24,969 nt of DNA from Clostridiales bacterium UBA1316 (lineage in GTDB: Bacteria; Bacillota; Clostridia; Oscillospirales; Oscillospiraceae): positions 1-24,969 of the forward strand of contig DBTM01000094.1 of NCBI GenBank assembly GCA_002307055.1, in the 5' to 3' direction. A model generated the notes under the pieces. It had not been told where the DNA came from and searched no databases. It worked only from the letters and a program-made list of their open reading frames with translations. Shown in pieces: positions 1 to 6,829 of the stretch. A program made the translations under genes and the position numbers. The number at the start of each line of letters is the position of its first letter. Position 1 is the stretch's first letter.

Positions 1-12
1 TTTATTTTATTA

Positions 13-39
13 TTGATATACTAGTAACACAAATATAAA
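13..39 (+). promoter_or_regulatory. Candidate promoter (weak)
   Basis: TTGATA at 13-18 and TATAAA at 34-39 lie in an AT-rich stretch. The spacer is only 15 nt, shorter than the usual 17, so this is tentative. It would start transcription just before the small ORF at 60. Confidence 0.25.
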
Positions 40-59
40 TCGATTCTGGGAGGCAAACA

Positions 60-101
60 ATGCAATTTGCTTTCGTAAGGCTTTGTATGCGACGTTGCTA
101 G
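60..101 (+). CDS. Possible 13-codon small ORF with strong RBS
   Basis: An ATG at 60 follows GGGAGG with a 6-nt gap, a near-ideal ribosome binding site. The frame encodes MQFAFVRLCMRRC and stops at TAG 99-101. It is too short for any family assignment. It could be a leader peptide for the HNH gene 55 nt downstream, a remnant of a gene broken upstream of the window, or chance. The strong RBS is the only support. Confidence 0.25.
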   Translation: MQFAFVRLCMRRC

Positions 102-156
102 TACTTCTGCGTTATTATGATGGCTGAAAAATTGAAATTAATAAGGAGTGGAGTTT

Positions 157-720
157 ATGCCGCCGGGGGCTGTGAAGACGGTTAGGGATTTGATTTATTG
201 GCAGTATGCGGCGATTATGACGGGGGCGGCGACGGGCAGGAAGAATGAGTGGGCGCTGCGGATGAGTTTTTTAGGAAAGCTGAAAAGCGGCGAAATTGTG
301 TGGTCGACAGCTGTGCGGGAATGGGTGCTGGAAATGGAGAATCCGGGGGTGTGCATTTACTGCGGCGCTGAGGAGAATCTGACGACGGAGCATATACTGC
401 CGCGTTCACGCGGCGGCGAGGATGTGACCGACAATGTGGTGCGGGTTTGCAAGGCATGCAATTCCAGCAAAGGAGCAAAGGGGCTCTATGAATGGAAGGG
501 GCTGCAGGAGAAGAATAACCACCACCGTATTGCGGAAGGCAAATATCTCAAGTACTTATATACTTTACATGAGCGCAGCGGTACATTGGATAAGACATTG
601 CATGATTTGTGTCCCTGCTGTTTGAAGGAAAAATGTGTTGAGGAAGAACACGGCGAAAAATTCACGGTTTATTGTATCGAGGGATTTTTCGCACATAGAA
701 ATAAAGAAGCGACTGTGTAG
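157..720 (+). CDS. HNH endonuclease family protein
   Basis: A 187-residue predicted HNH nuclease (a metal-dependent DNA-cleaving fold). Residues 66-69 (CIYC) and 98-101 (CKAC) form the zinc-binding CxxC pairs. EHILPRSRGG at 78-87 supplies the catalytic His region, and N102 follows the second CxxC as in typical HNH domains. The N-terminal ~60 residues are helical and not recognised. A second Cys cluster (CPCC near residue 152) may bind another zinc. AAGGAG at 143-148 sits 8 nt before ATG 157, which favours that start over GTG 148, which overlaps the RBS. The last six codons and stop lie inside a repeat also found at 1906-2020, so the native C-terminus may have been replaced. No restriction methyltransferase or phage gene is adjacent, so its role (defence, mobile element, repair) is open. 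Confidence 0.85.
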   Translation: MPPGAVKTVRDLIYWQYAAIMTGAATGRKNEWALRMSFLGKLKSGEIVWSTAVREWVLEMENPGVCIYCGAEENLTTEHILPRSRGGEDVTDNVVRVCKACNSSKGAKGLYEWKGLQEKNNHHRIAEGKYLKYLYTLHERSGTLDKTLHDLCPCCLKEKCVEEEHGEKFTVYCIEGFFAHRNKEATV

Positions 721-810
721 GCGTTGCGGCGGGAAGGCGGCGGGATGTGGGCATCCCGCCCTACGGAATACGCGAGGAAAGAGGCGGGGGCAAGACAGAG
801 AACCGTCCCC
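700..810 (+). repeat. Hairpin repeat, copy 1
   Basis: About 111 nt repeated in the same orientation at 1906-2020. A 24-nt block (700-723) is identical to 1906-1929, and a 35-nt block (757-791) is identical to 1962-1996. Between them is a perfect 9-bp hairpin, GGCGGGATG (739-747) / CATCCCGCC (752-760), with loop TGGG. A second small hairpin AGACAG...CTGTCT lies at 794-816. The element starts inside the HNH gene and ends before the lipoprotein RBS. Confidence 0.75.
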
Positions 811-833
811 TGTCTGATGAAAGGAGGATTTTT

Positions 834-1841
834 ATGAAACGTTTTTTGCTTGTTTTAATGATTTTAACTCTGCTCTTGGGTGTTGCCGGCTGCCGGCATG
901 CGCCGATGACTACAGTGAATGATTCACTCACGGAGGCTGATGTACTCGCCGCTTACAAGACCGCTGCGGAGGCGTACAGCTGGTTCGATATGACGACAAT
1001 ACCTCTTGATGACACCGTTTCCCAGAAGGACGGAGACCATGTGTATAACCGCGCGGATGTTCCGGGCATTAAGTCGATGTCTGACCTGACAGCCTATCTG
1101 AATTCAATATTCACTCCACAGCTGACAAACAACCTACTCAATTTATCACCCAGCCGTTATCGGGACTTCAATGGCGTGCTTTACGCAGAAGGCGCCGACC
1201 GCGGGAGTAATATATTCCTCCAGGATAAACAGGTGAAAGCCAGCCAGACGGACGCCACGCACTGGGCGGTGACGCTGACCTTTTTCGCCGGTTATAAAGA
1301 CGATACAAATCCCGCCGCGCCACAGATCACCATCGGTTACTCTCAGACCGTCCTGGATTATCAAAAGACCGACGACGGCTGGCGGTTTACCACCTTCTGC
1401 CCCAACGATAACCTGGATTCAGATGCCGATACGGTTTATGAATTCACATACGATTCTACTGCATTTTCCGGCACAAGCTTTGATTTATACAGCGATTTTC
1501 AGCTCTGCTGCTATCTGCTGAATGCCGACGGCGGGTTTGCCGAGGGCCCCTCCGACCTGCTGTTTCAGCGTTTTCTGAAAAACCCTCAGAACATAGTCAG
1601 CGCTTTGTCTGTTGTGGCTGAAAGCCCGTGGGAAAACAAAAACATCGTCATATCCGACATCGGCTACACCGCGGCCGCCCAGTCTGCCGGTACGGGTAAC
1701 TCGGCATTCGAAGCCGCGTTAAACAGCCTCCCGGCGGCTCAGTCCGATGCGGAAAAGACCGTTCGAAGCGCAATTTCTGACGCTTATAAAAAGGGCATGG
1801 CCGATGCGGGGGGCAGCTCATCCGTCACGGCGTCGTCATGA
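834..1841 (+). CDS. Lipoprotein, IseA-like (putative DL-endopeptidase inhibitor family)
   Basis: A 335-residue protein starting MKRFLLVLMILTLLLG, with a lipobox VAGC around residues 17-20, so it should be diacylglyceryl-anchored on the outer face of the membrane. The region after the lipobox (AAYKTAAEAYSWF..., then ...LTAYLNSIFTPQL) resembles the IseA/YoeB inhibitor of cell-wall DL-endopeptidases. I recognise that by pattern only, so the function is tentative. The second half is unassigned and the tail is Ala/Ser-rich. The start is ATG 834, preceded by AAGGAGG; an upstream in-frame ATG at 747 lies within the hairpin repeat and lacks an RBS. The gene is bracketed by the two direct repeat copies. 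It is monocistronic as far as can be seen. Confidence 0.8.
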   Translation: MKRFLLVLMILTLLLGVAGCRHAPMTTVNDSLTEADVLAAYKTAAEAYSWFDMTTIPLDDTVSQKDGDHVYNRADVPGIKSMSDLTAYLNSIFTPQLTNNLLNLSPSRYRDFNGVLYAEGADRGSNIFLQDKQVKASQTDATHWAVTLTFFAGYKDDTNPAAPQITIGYSQTVLDYQKTDDGWRFTTFCPNDNLDSDADTVYEFTYDSTAFSGTSFDLYSDFQLCCYLLNADGGFAEGPSDLLFQRFLKNPQNIVSALSVVAESPWENKNIVISDIGYTAAAQSAGTGNSAFEAALNSLPAAQSDAEKTVRSAISDAYKKGMADAGGSSSVTASS

Positions 1842-1905
1842 TGCCTTTGCCTCAGAGGAGAAGGCTTTGGGGGTACGGCGGCGCGAAACCCGACGCTGAT
1901 TGAAG

Positions 1906-2020
1906 AATAAAGAAGCGACTGTGTAGGCGGTGCGGCAGGAAGACGGCGTGCCGGGTCGTCACGCCCTACGGAATACGCGAGGAAAGAGGCGGGGGCGGCG
2001 TGAGACGGATAACCGTACCC
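1906..2020 (+). repeat. Hairpin repeat, copy 2
   Basis: Same-orientation copy of the 700-810 element, starting 65 nt after the lipoprotein stop. The central hairpin is kept although the bases changed: GGCGTG (1945-1950) pairs with CACGCC (1960-1965), where copy 1 has GGCGGGATG/CATCCCGCC. The 3' end runs into the start of the acetyltransferase-kinase gene. Confidence 0.75.
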
Positions 2021-3529
2021 ATGTTTGAAATGCTGCAATTCATACCACTCAACATTGATGACCATATCGATTTTTGCACCGCTGCGCACAGAGAGACGTT
2101 TCGCCTGACATTCGGCAGCGAAATTTCTGACGAGTATCTTGAGCGTGAGCATGAAAAAATGCGTGAGCATTACGCGCTTGACCCTGCGTCTGTTGTGCTG
2201 GCCACGCTGGCTGGCAAGCGTATCGGGCTTGCTGAAATCCAAACGCGCGGCAAGACAGGCAGCGCGTACGGGTGGGTAAACTTTTTCTATATTACGCCGG
2301 AGGAACGCGAGAATGGCTACGGCGCGGAGCTTATAAAATACGCGGCGGGCTACTTCCGCAGCCTCGGCTTGACGCAGATATTCCTGAGGGTTGGCAGGAT
2401 TAACAAAGCTGCTGCTCGGTTTTATTTGCGCAATGGTTTTATACGCAGTCCGAACGGTGACAGAGACAGTGAGTTACTGCTGGTACACTATATTGACGGG
2501 CTGCCGTTTGATGTGAGTGATATACTGCAGCTGTACGGTGCACAGATGAATTATGAAATATCTGATAATTCGCACGGAGATAAGGACAGAAGGTTCACCA
2601 TAATCGCCGAATTCGCCGGTATGGGAAAAATCGTTATCAAGGCTGCAAGGAACGCATTTACAACGCCGGAACGTGTCGCGGGTTGGGCGAGTCTTGCGCA
2701 GCATTATAACGCGCTTGGCATTTATGCGCCGAGGTTTTTACGCAATGCCAACGGCGGGTACGGTTCTATAGTCGGCGGCTGCTGCGTTTATGCGGAGGCG
2801 TTCGCGAAGTTCGCGCCGGACGAGAGCATAAATTACGAACAGTCGGCGGAGGCGCGTTTGACCGCGCTTGGCAAGGCTGCGGCTCATCCCGCGCCGATTG
2901 TGCCGTGGCCTGCGCCATACGCGCTGTACGACAAGTTTGATGAGAATGACGACGCGCCTGAAATCTACGACAACGGACTTCGCGTTATACGCAGGATAAG
3001 CGAACAGTTCCCTCAATATGCCGGCCGCGCTGCCTCGATTATGCGGGAGTATGAACGCCGCCGCACTGAATTTGAGCTCGTCTACCGCGCTCTTCCGAAA
3101 GCTGTTTTTCAGGCTGATATGAACAGATCGAACCTGCTGTATGACAACAGCCGTTTTGTCGGGCTGTGGGACTTTAATCTTTCCGGTACGGACGCGGTGC
3201 TTGCGTACGCGTTTTACGAGTGTTTTTACTATATGACGGAAGCTGAATCTGATATAATCAAACAAGGAGCGGTAACCGTGCCGATCGCTGAGGAACGGCT
3301 GCGCCGCAACCTCGGTTATGTCGCCCGTGCGTACACGTTTACTGACGCGGAGAAAGCATCGTTTGGGACATACTTCAACCTTGCCGTGCCGTTTTGGGGC
3401 GCAAACGCGGAAGCCTACCACAAGCTCATCCGCGACCACTGCGCTGCCTATATTCCGCAGATACTGGACTTCGTTGAATTTCAGATGACACGGCGGGATG
3501 TGGATGATTGGCTTATGGAGACAAGATAA
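2021..3529 (+). CDS. Two-domain protein: GNAT acetyltransferase fused to APH-type kinase
   Basis: A 502-residue fusion. Residues 1-155 form a GNAT acyl-CoA N-acetyltransferase; RENGYG (about 96-101) matches the acetyl-CoA pyrophosphate loop and the AARFYLRNGF segment is the usual C-terminal strand-helix. Residues ~176-502 resemble the aminoglycoside phosphotransferase/choline kinase-like fold: VIKAARN holds the nucleotide-binding Lys, FQADMNRSN at 363-371 is the catalytic loop (D365, N370), and WDFN at 383-386 supplies the metal-binding Asp. The usual His two residues before the catalytic Asp is Gln, which I recall as normal in a Firmicutes subfamily with an FQADxNxSN motif. Size and order mirror AAC(6')-APH(2'') resistance enzymes, but similarity to them is only architectural and the substrate is unknown. 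The start is ambiguous: GTG 2000 has a better RBS (AAAGAGG) but lies in the repeat; ATG 2021 fits GNAT N-termini better. Confidence 0.85.
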   Translation: MFEMLQFIPLNIDDHIDFCTAAHRETFRLTFGSEISDEYLEREHEKMREHYALDPASVVLATLAGKRIGLAEIQTRGKTGSAYGWVNFFYITPEERENGYGAELIKYAAGYFRSLGLTQIFLRVGRINKAAARFYLRNGFIRSPNGDRDSELLLVHYIDGLPFDVSDILQLYGAQMNYEISDNSHGDKDRRFTIIAEFAGMGKIVIKAARNAFTTPERVAGWASLAQHYNALGIYAPRFLRNANGGYGSIVGGCCVYAEAFAKFAPDESINYEQSAEARLTALGKAAAHPAPIVPWPAPYALYDKFDENDDAPEIYDNGLRVIRRISEQFPQYAGRAASIMREYERRRTEFELVYRALPKAVFQADMNRSNLLYDNSRFVGLWDFNLSGTDAVLAYAFYECFYYMTEAESDIIKQGAVTVPIAEERLRRNLGYVARAYTFTDAEKASFGTYFNLAVPFWGANAEAYHKLIRDHCAAYIPQILDFVEFQMTRRDVDDWLMETR

Positions 3530-3735
3530 GGAAAACGGAATAAGCTAGGGCGGGCGGTGCGAGACGGAGAAATCTCCCTATTTTTGAGATAGTAATTAAC
3601 ACAAAAGAACCGTCAGACTGTGTTTTCTAGCGGAGCCACCTCAGGTTTGGGCGTTGAAGGGGAAAAGCAGAGTGGGGTTGGGGGGGGTGGTAGGATGGCG
3701 GTGCTTGGAATAAATAATAAGGAATGGGATAGACG
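3530..3735. other. Gene-free spacer with G-rich tract
   Basis: 206 nt between the fusion gene and the LURP-like gene. It holds short pieces reminiscent of the hairpin repeat (GGCGGTGC at 3553-3560; AGAACCGTC near 3606), a 6-bp hairpin AACACA (3598-3603) / TGTGTT (3619-3624), and a G-rich run at 3674-3690 (GGGG, TT, eight G, T, GG). No gene and no convincing promoter were seen. Confidence 0.4.
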
Positions 3736-4215
3736 ATGAAGTTATATATGCAGCAAAAGGTGTTTTCGTGGGTGGATCGGTTTACGGTGAAGGATGAGAG
3801 CGGACAGGATAAGTATTATGTTGAGGGCGAGCTGTTTTCGTTCGGGAAGAAACTGCATATTTATGATATGAGCGGGGCGGAAAGCGCTTTTATACAGCAG
3901 AAGGTGTTCAGCTTTCTGCCGCGGTATTATGTGTTTGTCGGTGAGCAGCAGGTGGCGGAGATCGTCAAGGAGTTTACTTTTTTGCAGCCAAGGTACAGCA
4001 TTGAGGGGCTCGGCTGGGAGATAACGGGCGATTTTTGGGCGCATGATTATGAGATTGCGCAGGACGGCCGGGCGATTGTGACGATACACAAGGAGTGGAT
4101 GACCTGGGGCGATTGCTATGAGCTCGATATCGCGGACGGCGGGGATGAGATTGCGGCCCTGTCGGTTGTGCTGGCGATTGACAGCGTGCGGGCGGCTGAA
4201 GCGTCGTCGAATTAA
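3736..4215 (+). CDS. LURP-one-related / YxjI-like protein
   Basis: A 159-residue soluble protein. The pattern MKLYMQQKVFSWVDRFTVKD followed by YYVEGELFSFGKKLHIYD, a second QQKVFSFLPRYYVF repeat and ...YSIEGLGWEITGDFWAHDY is typical of the LURP-one-related (Tubby-C-like, DUF567) family that includes Bacillus YxjI. The fold is a beta barrel around a central helix; the biochemical role in bacteria is unknown (binding of lipid or membrane has been suggested for tubby-like domains). The length agrees with the bacterial family. The RBS (AAGGAATGG) is modest. It is followed by a hairpin terminator at 4298-4325 and appears monocistronic. Confidence 0.85.
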   Translation: MKLYMQQKVFSWVDRFTVKDESGQDKYYVEGELFSFGKKLHIYDMSGAESAFIQQKVFSFLPRYYVFVGEQQVAEIVKEFTFLQPRYSIEGLGWEITGDFWAHDYEIAQDGRAIVTIHKEWMTWGDCYELDIADGGDEIAALSVVLAIDSVRAAEASSN

Positions 4216-4297
4216 TTGACGCGCCCTATGTCATTCCCTTTGCAGGCGGGAATGGCAGGCGGTGCGGGAATTGACAGATAGTGTGGTGCTCATTATT

Positions 4298-4325
4298 AAA
4301 GGACGGCTTATAGCCGTCCTTTTTG
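4298..4325 (+). terminator. Rho-independent terminator (likely bidirectional)
   Basis: AAAGGACGGC (4298-4307) pairs with GCCGTCCTTT (4313-4322) around a TTATA-type loop and runs into a T tract. It ends the LURP-like gene on the plus strand and, read in reverse, lies 87 nt beyond the galactokinase stop with TTTAATAAT after the stem. Confidence 0.85.
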
Positions 4326-4411
4326 TATGGTTTGACGCGGGACTCGGGGAAATCCTCAGGCGGCTGCGCCGCCAGCTGCCTTGGGAAGGGAGACTGGGAG
4401 CGGGCATGTGC

Positions 4412-5704
4412 TCAGTTTTCTTGCAGGAGTGCGGCGCCTGTCGGGCGGAGGGCGAGGGGCATGCAGGTACCGGTACCGAAGACGGACTCCATTTGGGCTT
4501 GAAAAGCTTGCAGCAAATCCGCGGGGACGAGGGCGAGGATGGTGCCGGCGAAGCCGCCGCCGTGGACGCGGAAGGCGCCGCGTTCGCCGAGTATATGCGC
4601 GCACAGGGCCAGAGCCAGCGCGATGCCCTGATGGGATGCTGCCCCTGAGGGGTATATGTTCTGCAAAAGCTCTTGAGAAGAACGGCCGGAGGCACGGACG
4701 AGAGCCAGGAACTCCGGGAAATCGCCCGCCTGCAGGGCGGCGGCCTGTCGGGCGGCGCGGTCGTTTTCGGCGAAAAAGTGCATGGCGCGCAGGAGTGCCC
4801 GGTCAGGGAGCGCGGCGCGAAGCTGACCGAGCTGGGCGTAAAAGCGGGCGGGGTCAACCTCGCGCAGGAAATCCGCGCCGAGGGCGTTTGCGACGAGCAT
4901 CATATCCTGGGGGATGGCGGCATAATCGGCGGTGAGGTCGGCGTGGCTGCCGCCGGTCTCGACAAGGCAGAGGGTATGGCCGGACGAAGCCGGATCACAG
5001 GCGAGAGCGGTGACAACGGGCGCGGCCGGGTCCCTGAAGTCCATTGCGCTCACGCCGCCCACGGCGACGGCAAGCTGATCCATCAGGCCGCTCGGTTTGC
5101 CGAAATAGGTGTTTTCAGCATATTGGGCGACGAGAGCGAGCGTGACGGGGCTGATGGCGCCGTTGTTATATAAATAGCTGAAAATCGTGCCGAGGAGTAC
5201 CTCAAAGGCGGCGGACGAGGACAAGCCCGACCCGGCGGGAACATCGGAGGTTATATACGCGTCAAAGCCGCCGACGGCATAGCCCAGGCTGAACAGTCTG
5301 GCGGCGACGCCCCGGATAAGGGCGCTCGAGGCTCCGCGTTCATCCGGCCGCGCCTCAAGCGCGTTCAGTGTGATACGCTGCGTACCGTAGCCCTTTGACA
5401 CGAGCTTGATCTCTCCCCTGTCATTCGGCGACGCGACGGCGAGCATATCGAGCGTGACCGCCGCGGCGAGCACGCGGCCGTGCTGGTGGTCGGTATGGTT
5501 GCCGCCAAGCTCGGTGCGCCCGGGGCTGCTGAACAGAGCTGCCGCCCTGCCGCTGCCGAAATGCGCTTCAAAAGCACAAACCGCATCACAATATCGCGCC
5601 GCCTGCGTTTGAGCACAATCCGGATACAGTTGATCAAAGGTTTGCCAAAAACGCCCCGCGCGGAGCTTCTCTATTAGCATTGCGCTTGTTTGTATATCAC
5701 TCAT
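4412..5704 (-). CDS. galK: Galactokinase family protein
   Basis: A 430-residue GHMP kinase predicted to phosphorylate galactose at C1 with ATP (Leloir pathway, cytoplasm). All three family motifs are present: PGRTELGGNHTDHQ at 61-74 (galactokinase signature, substrate binding), VPAGSGLSSSAA at 155-166 (ATP phosphate loop), and RVHGGGFAGT at 379-388. The first motif differs from the textbook GRVNLIGEHTDY form, with GN in place of GE, as in a Firmicutes subgroup I recall. Length is about 40 residues above the usual ~390, mostly at the N-terminus. No galT or galE is adjacent. It lies 61 nt downstream of the LysR gene on the same strand and could be cotranscribed. The RBS before ATG 5704 is poor, so the start is uncertain. 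Another sugar substrate within the GHMP family is possible. Confidence 0.9.
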   Translation of the reverse strand: MSDIQTSAMLIEKLRAGRFWQTFDQLYPDCAQTQAARYCDAVCAFEAHFGSGRAAALFSSPGRTELGGNHTDHQHGRVLAAAVTLDMLAVASPNDRGEIKLVSKGYGTQRITLNALEARPDERGASSALIRGVAARLFSLGYAVGGFDAYITSDVPAGSGLSSSAAFEVLLGTIFSYLYNNGAISPVTLALVAQYAENTYFGKPSGLMDQLAVAVGGVSAMDFRDPAAPVVTALACDPASSGHTLCLVETGGSHADLTADYAAIPQDMMLVANALGADFLREVDPARFYAQLGQLRAALPDRALLRAMHFFAENDRAARQAAALQAGDFPEFLALVRASGRSSQELLQNIYPSGAASHQGIALALALCAHILGERGAFRVHGGGFAGTILALVPADLLQAFQAQMESVFGTGTCMPLALRPTGAALLQEN

Positions 5705-5765
5705 TACGTACGCCCGATTCGGTTGAATTCTTCTTTTGTGTTACTGCCCCGCATAAACGGTGCGC

Positions 5766-6656
5766 TCAGCGGGCTGCTGCCGCTACCTCTCTGATGACCT
5801 CCAGAAACTGCGGCGACGAGGGGTTTGCCGCTTTCCTCGGCCAGGCGGCGATATAGGTGCGGTGAGTGTCCATGCCGGTGATGGGGATGATATCGACGGA
5901 GTTTGGGAAATACTGAGCCGGAAGGGCTGAGGGGAGAATGGAAAAACCGAGGCCCGCGCTGATGGCGAGCAGTACCGACTCCGCCTTGTCAAAGCGGCTC
6001 ATATTTCTCGGCACATAGTTGTGCGCGCGGCAGACGTCCAGCGTGTGGTTATACAGGAGCGGATATCCGGCCTCGTAGGAGATGAGGAAGCGCTCACGCT
6101 CAAGATCCGCGAAGTCAAGCGGCTTTTTCGACAGCGGATGACCCTTGGGTACGACGACGACGAGGTCATCCGTGTGCGTGACGAGATAGTCCAGCCGCCC
6201 GTCGTCGGGCAGCATGGCGGCGTGGGCAAAGTGGAAATCATGCTTTTCCTCGCGCATGGCGCTGATTTGGTCGCGCCCGTTATTGAGGATGACATCCACG
6301 GCGACGTCCGGGTAACGCCTGAAAAACACGTCCAGACATTTGATTAAAACAGGGGCTGAGGTCGAGACGGTGGCAATGGAGAGGTGCCCCTTCCCGCTCG
6401 ATAGCTGGCTCATCAGAAACGACGCGCTGTCGGCGGTGCGGACCATGTCCATCGCATAGGGCAAAAACGACATGCCGGCCTCCGTCAGGGTGACGGTCCG
6501 GCTGTTGCGCGTCAGCAGCGCCACACCGAGCTGCGCTTCCAGATCACTGATCTGCCTGCTGACAGAGGACTGCGAAACCTGAAGCTTGCGCGCCGTCTGC
6601 CGGAAATTGAGCGTCTCGGCAACGGATATGAAATACCGGACCTGTGCGATATCCAC
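5766..6656 (-). CDS. LysR-family transcriptional regulator
   Basis: A 296-residue LysR-type regulator. The N-terminal winged helix-turn-helix spans about residues 1-60 (ARKLQVSQSSVSRQISDLEAQLG is the recognition region, NSRTVTLTEAG the wing), followed by a periplasmic-binding-protein-like effector domain at ~90-296. The ligand is unknown. GTG 6656 is chosen because LysR proteins start only a few residues before QVRYF and GGGAGGG lies about 8 nt upstream; a longer frame from GTG 6674 lacks an RBS. It is divergent from the membrane protein gene at 6830, whose promoter contains a palindrome, the classical arrangement for a LysR gene and its target. Galactokinase follows on the same strand. Confidence 0.92.
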   Translation of the reverse strand: MDIAQVRYFISVAETLNFRQTARKLQVSQSSVSRQISDLEAQLGVALLTRNSRTVTLTEAGMSFLPYAMDMVRTADSASFLMSQLSSGKGHLSIATVSTSAPVLIKCLDVFFRRYPDVAVDVILNNGRDQISAMREEKHDFHFAHAAMLPDDGRLDYLVTHTDDLVVVVPKGHPLSKKPLDFADLERERFLISYEAGYPLLYNHTLDVCRAHNYVPRNMSRFDKAESVLLAISAGLGFSILPSALPAQYFPNSVDIIPITGMDTHRTYIAAWPRKAANPSSPQFLEVIREVAAAAR

Positions 6657-6749
6657 AGCTTCGCCCTCCCCCACATCTTTTTTATATTTCTATATTATCC
6701 GCCGCCGCGCTTTTCCAGTCAAGACTTTTTAAGAACTGATGCATTTTTA

Positions 6750-6778
6750 TTGACACTGTGATGCATTAATGCTATCAT
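6750..6778 (+). promoter_or_regulatory. Promoter with embedded palindromic operator
   Basis: TTGACA (6750-6755), a 17-nt spacer and TATCAT (6773-6778) form a strong sigma-A promoter for the gene at 6830. The spacer holds the perfect palindrome GCATTAATGC (6763-6772). GATGCATT occurs at 6760-6767 and again at 6739-6746, just upstream of the -35 box. This is a plausible LysR binding site, by inference from position. Confidence 0.65.
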
Positions 6779-6829
6779 TAACGCAAGAAGCATTGGAACG
6801 GCGTTAAGGGCGCTCAATAGGAGATTCGT

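Noticed and set aside
700..2020. The repeat pair as ends of a transposon carrying the lipoprotein gene
   Set aside because: No transposase, no terminal inverted repeats and no target-site duplication seen; kept only as an intergenic repeat.
2021..3529. Calling the GNAT-kinase fusion an aminoglycoside resistance gene
   Set aside because: Only the domain order matches AAC(6')-APH(2''); catalytic motifs belong to another lineage and the substrate is unknown.
4231..5173. Several long open frames on both strands across the galactokinase gene
   Set aside because: They are high-GC shadows with Arg/Pro/Gly-rich translations; the minus-strand frame 4412-5704 has all GHMP kinase motifs.
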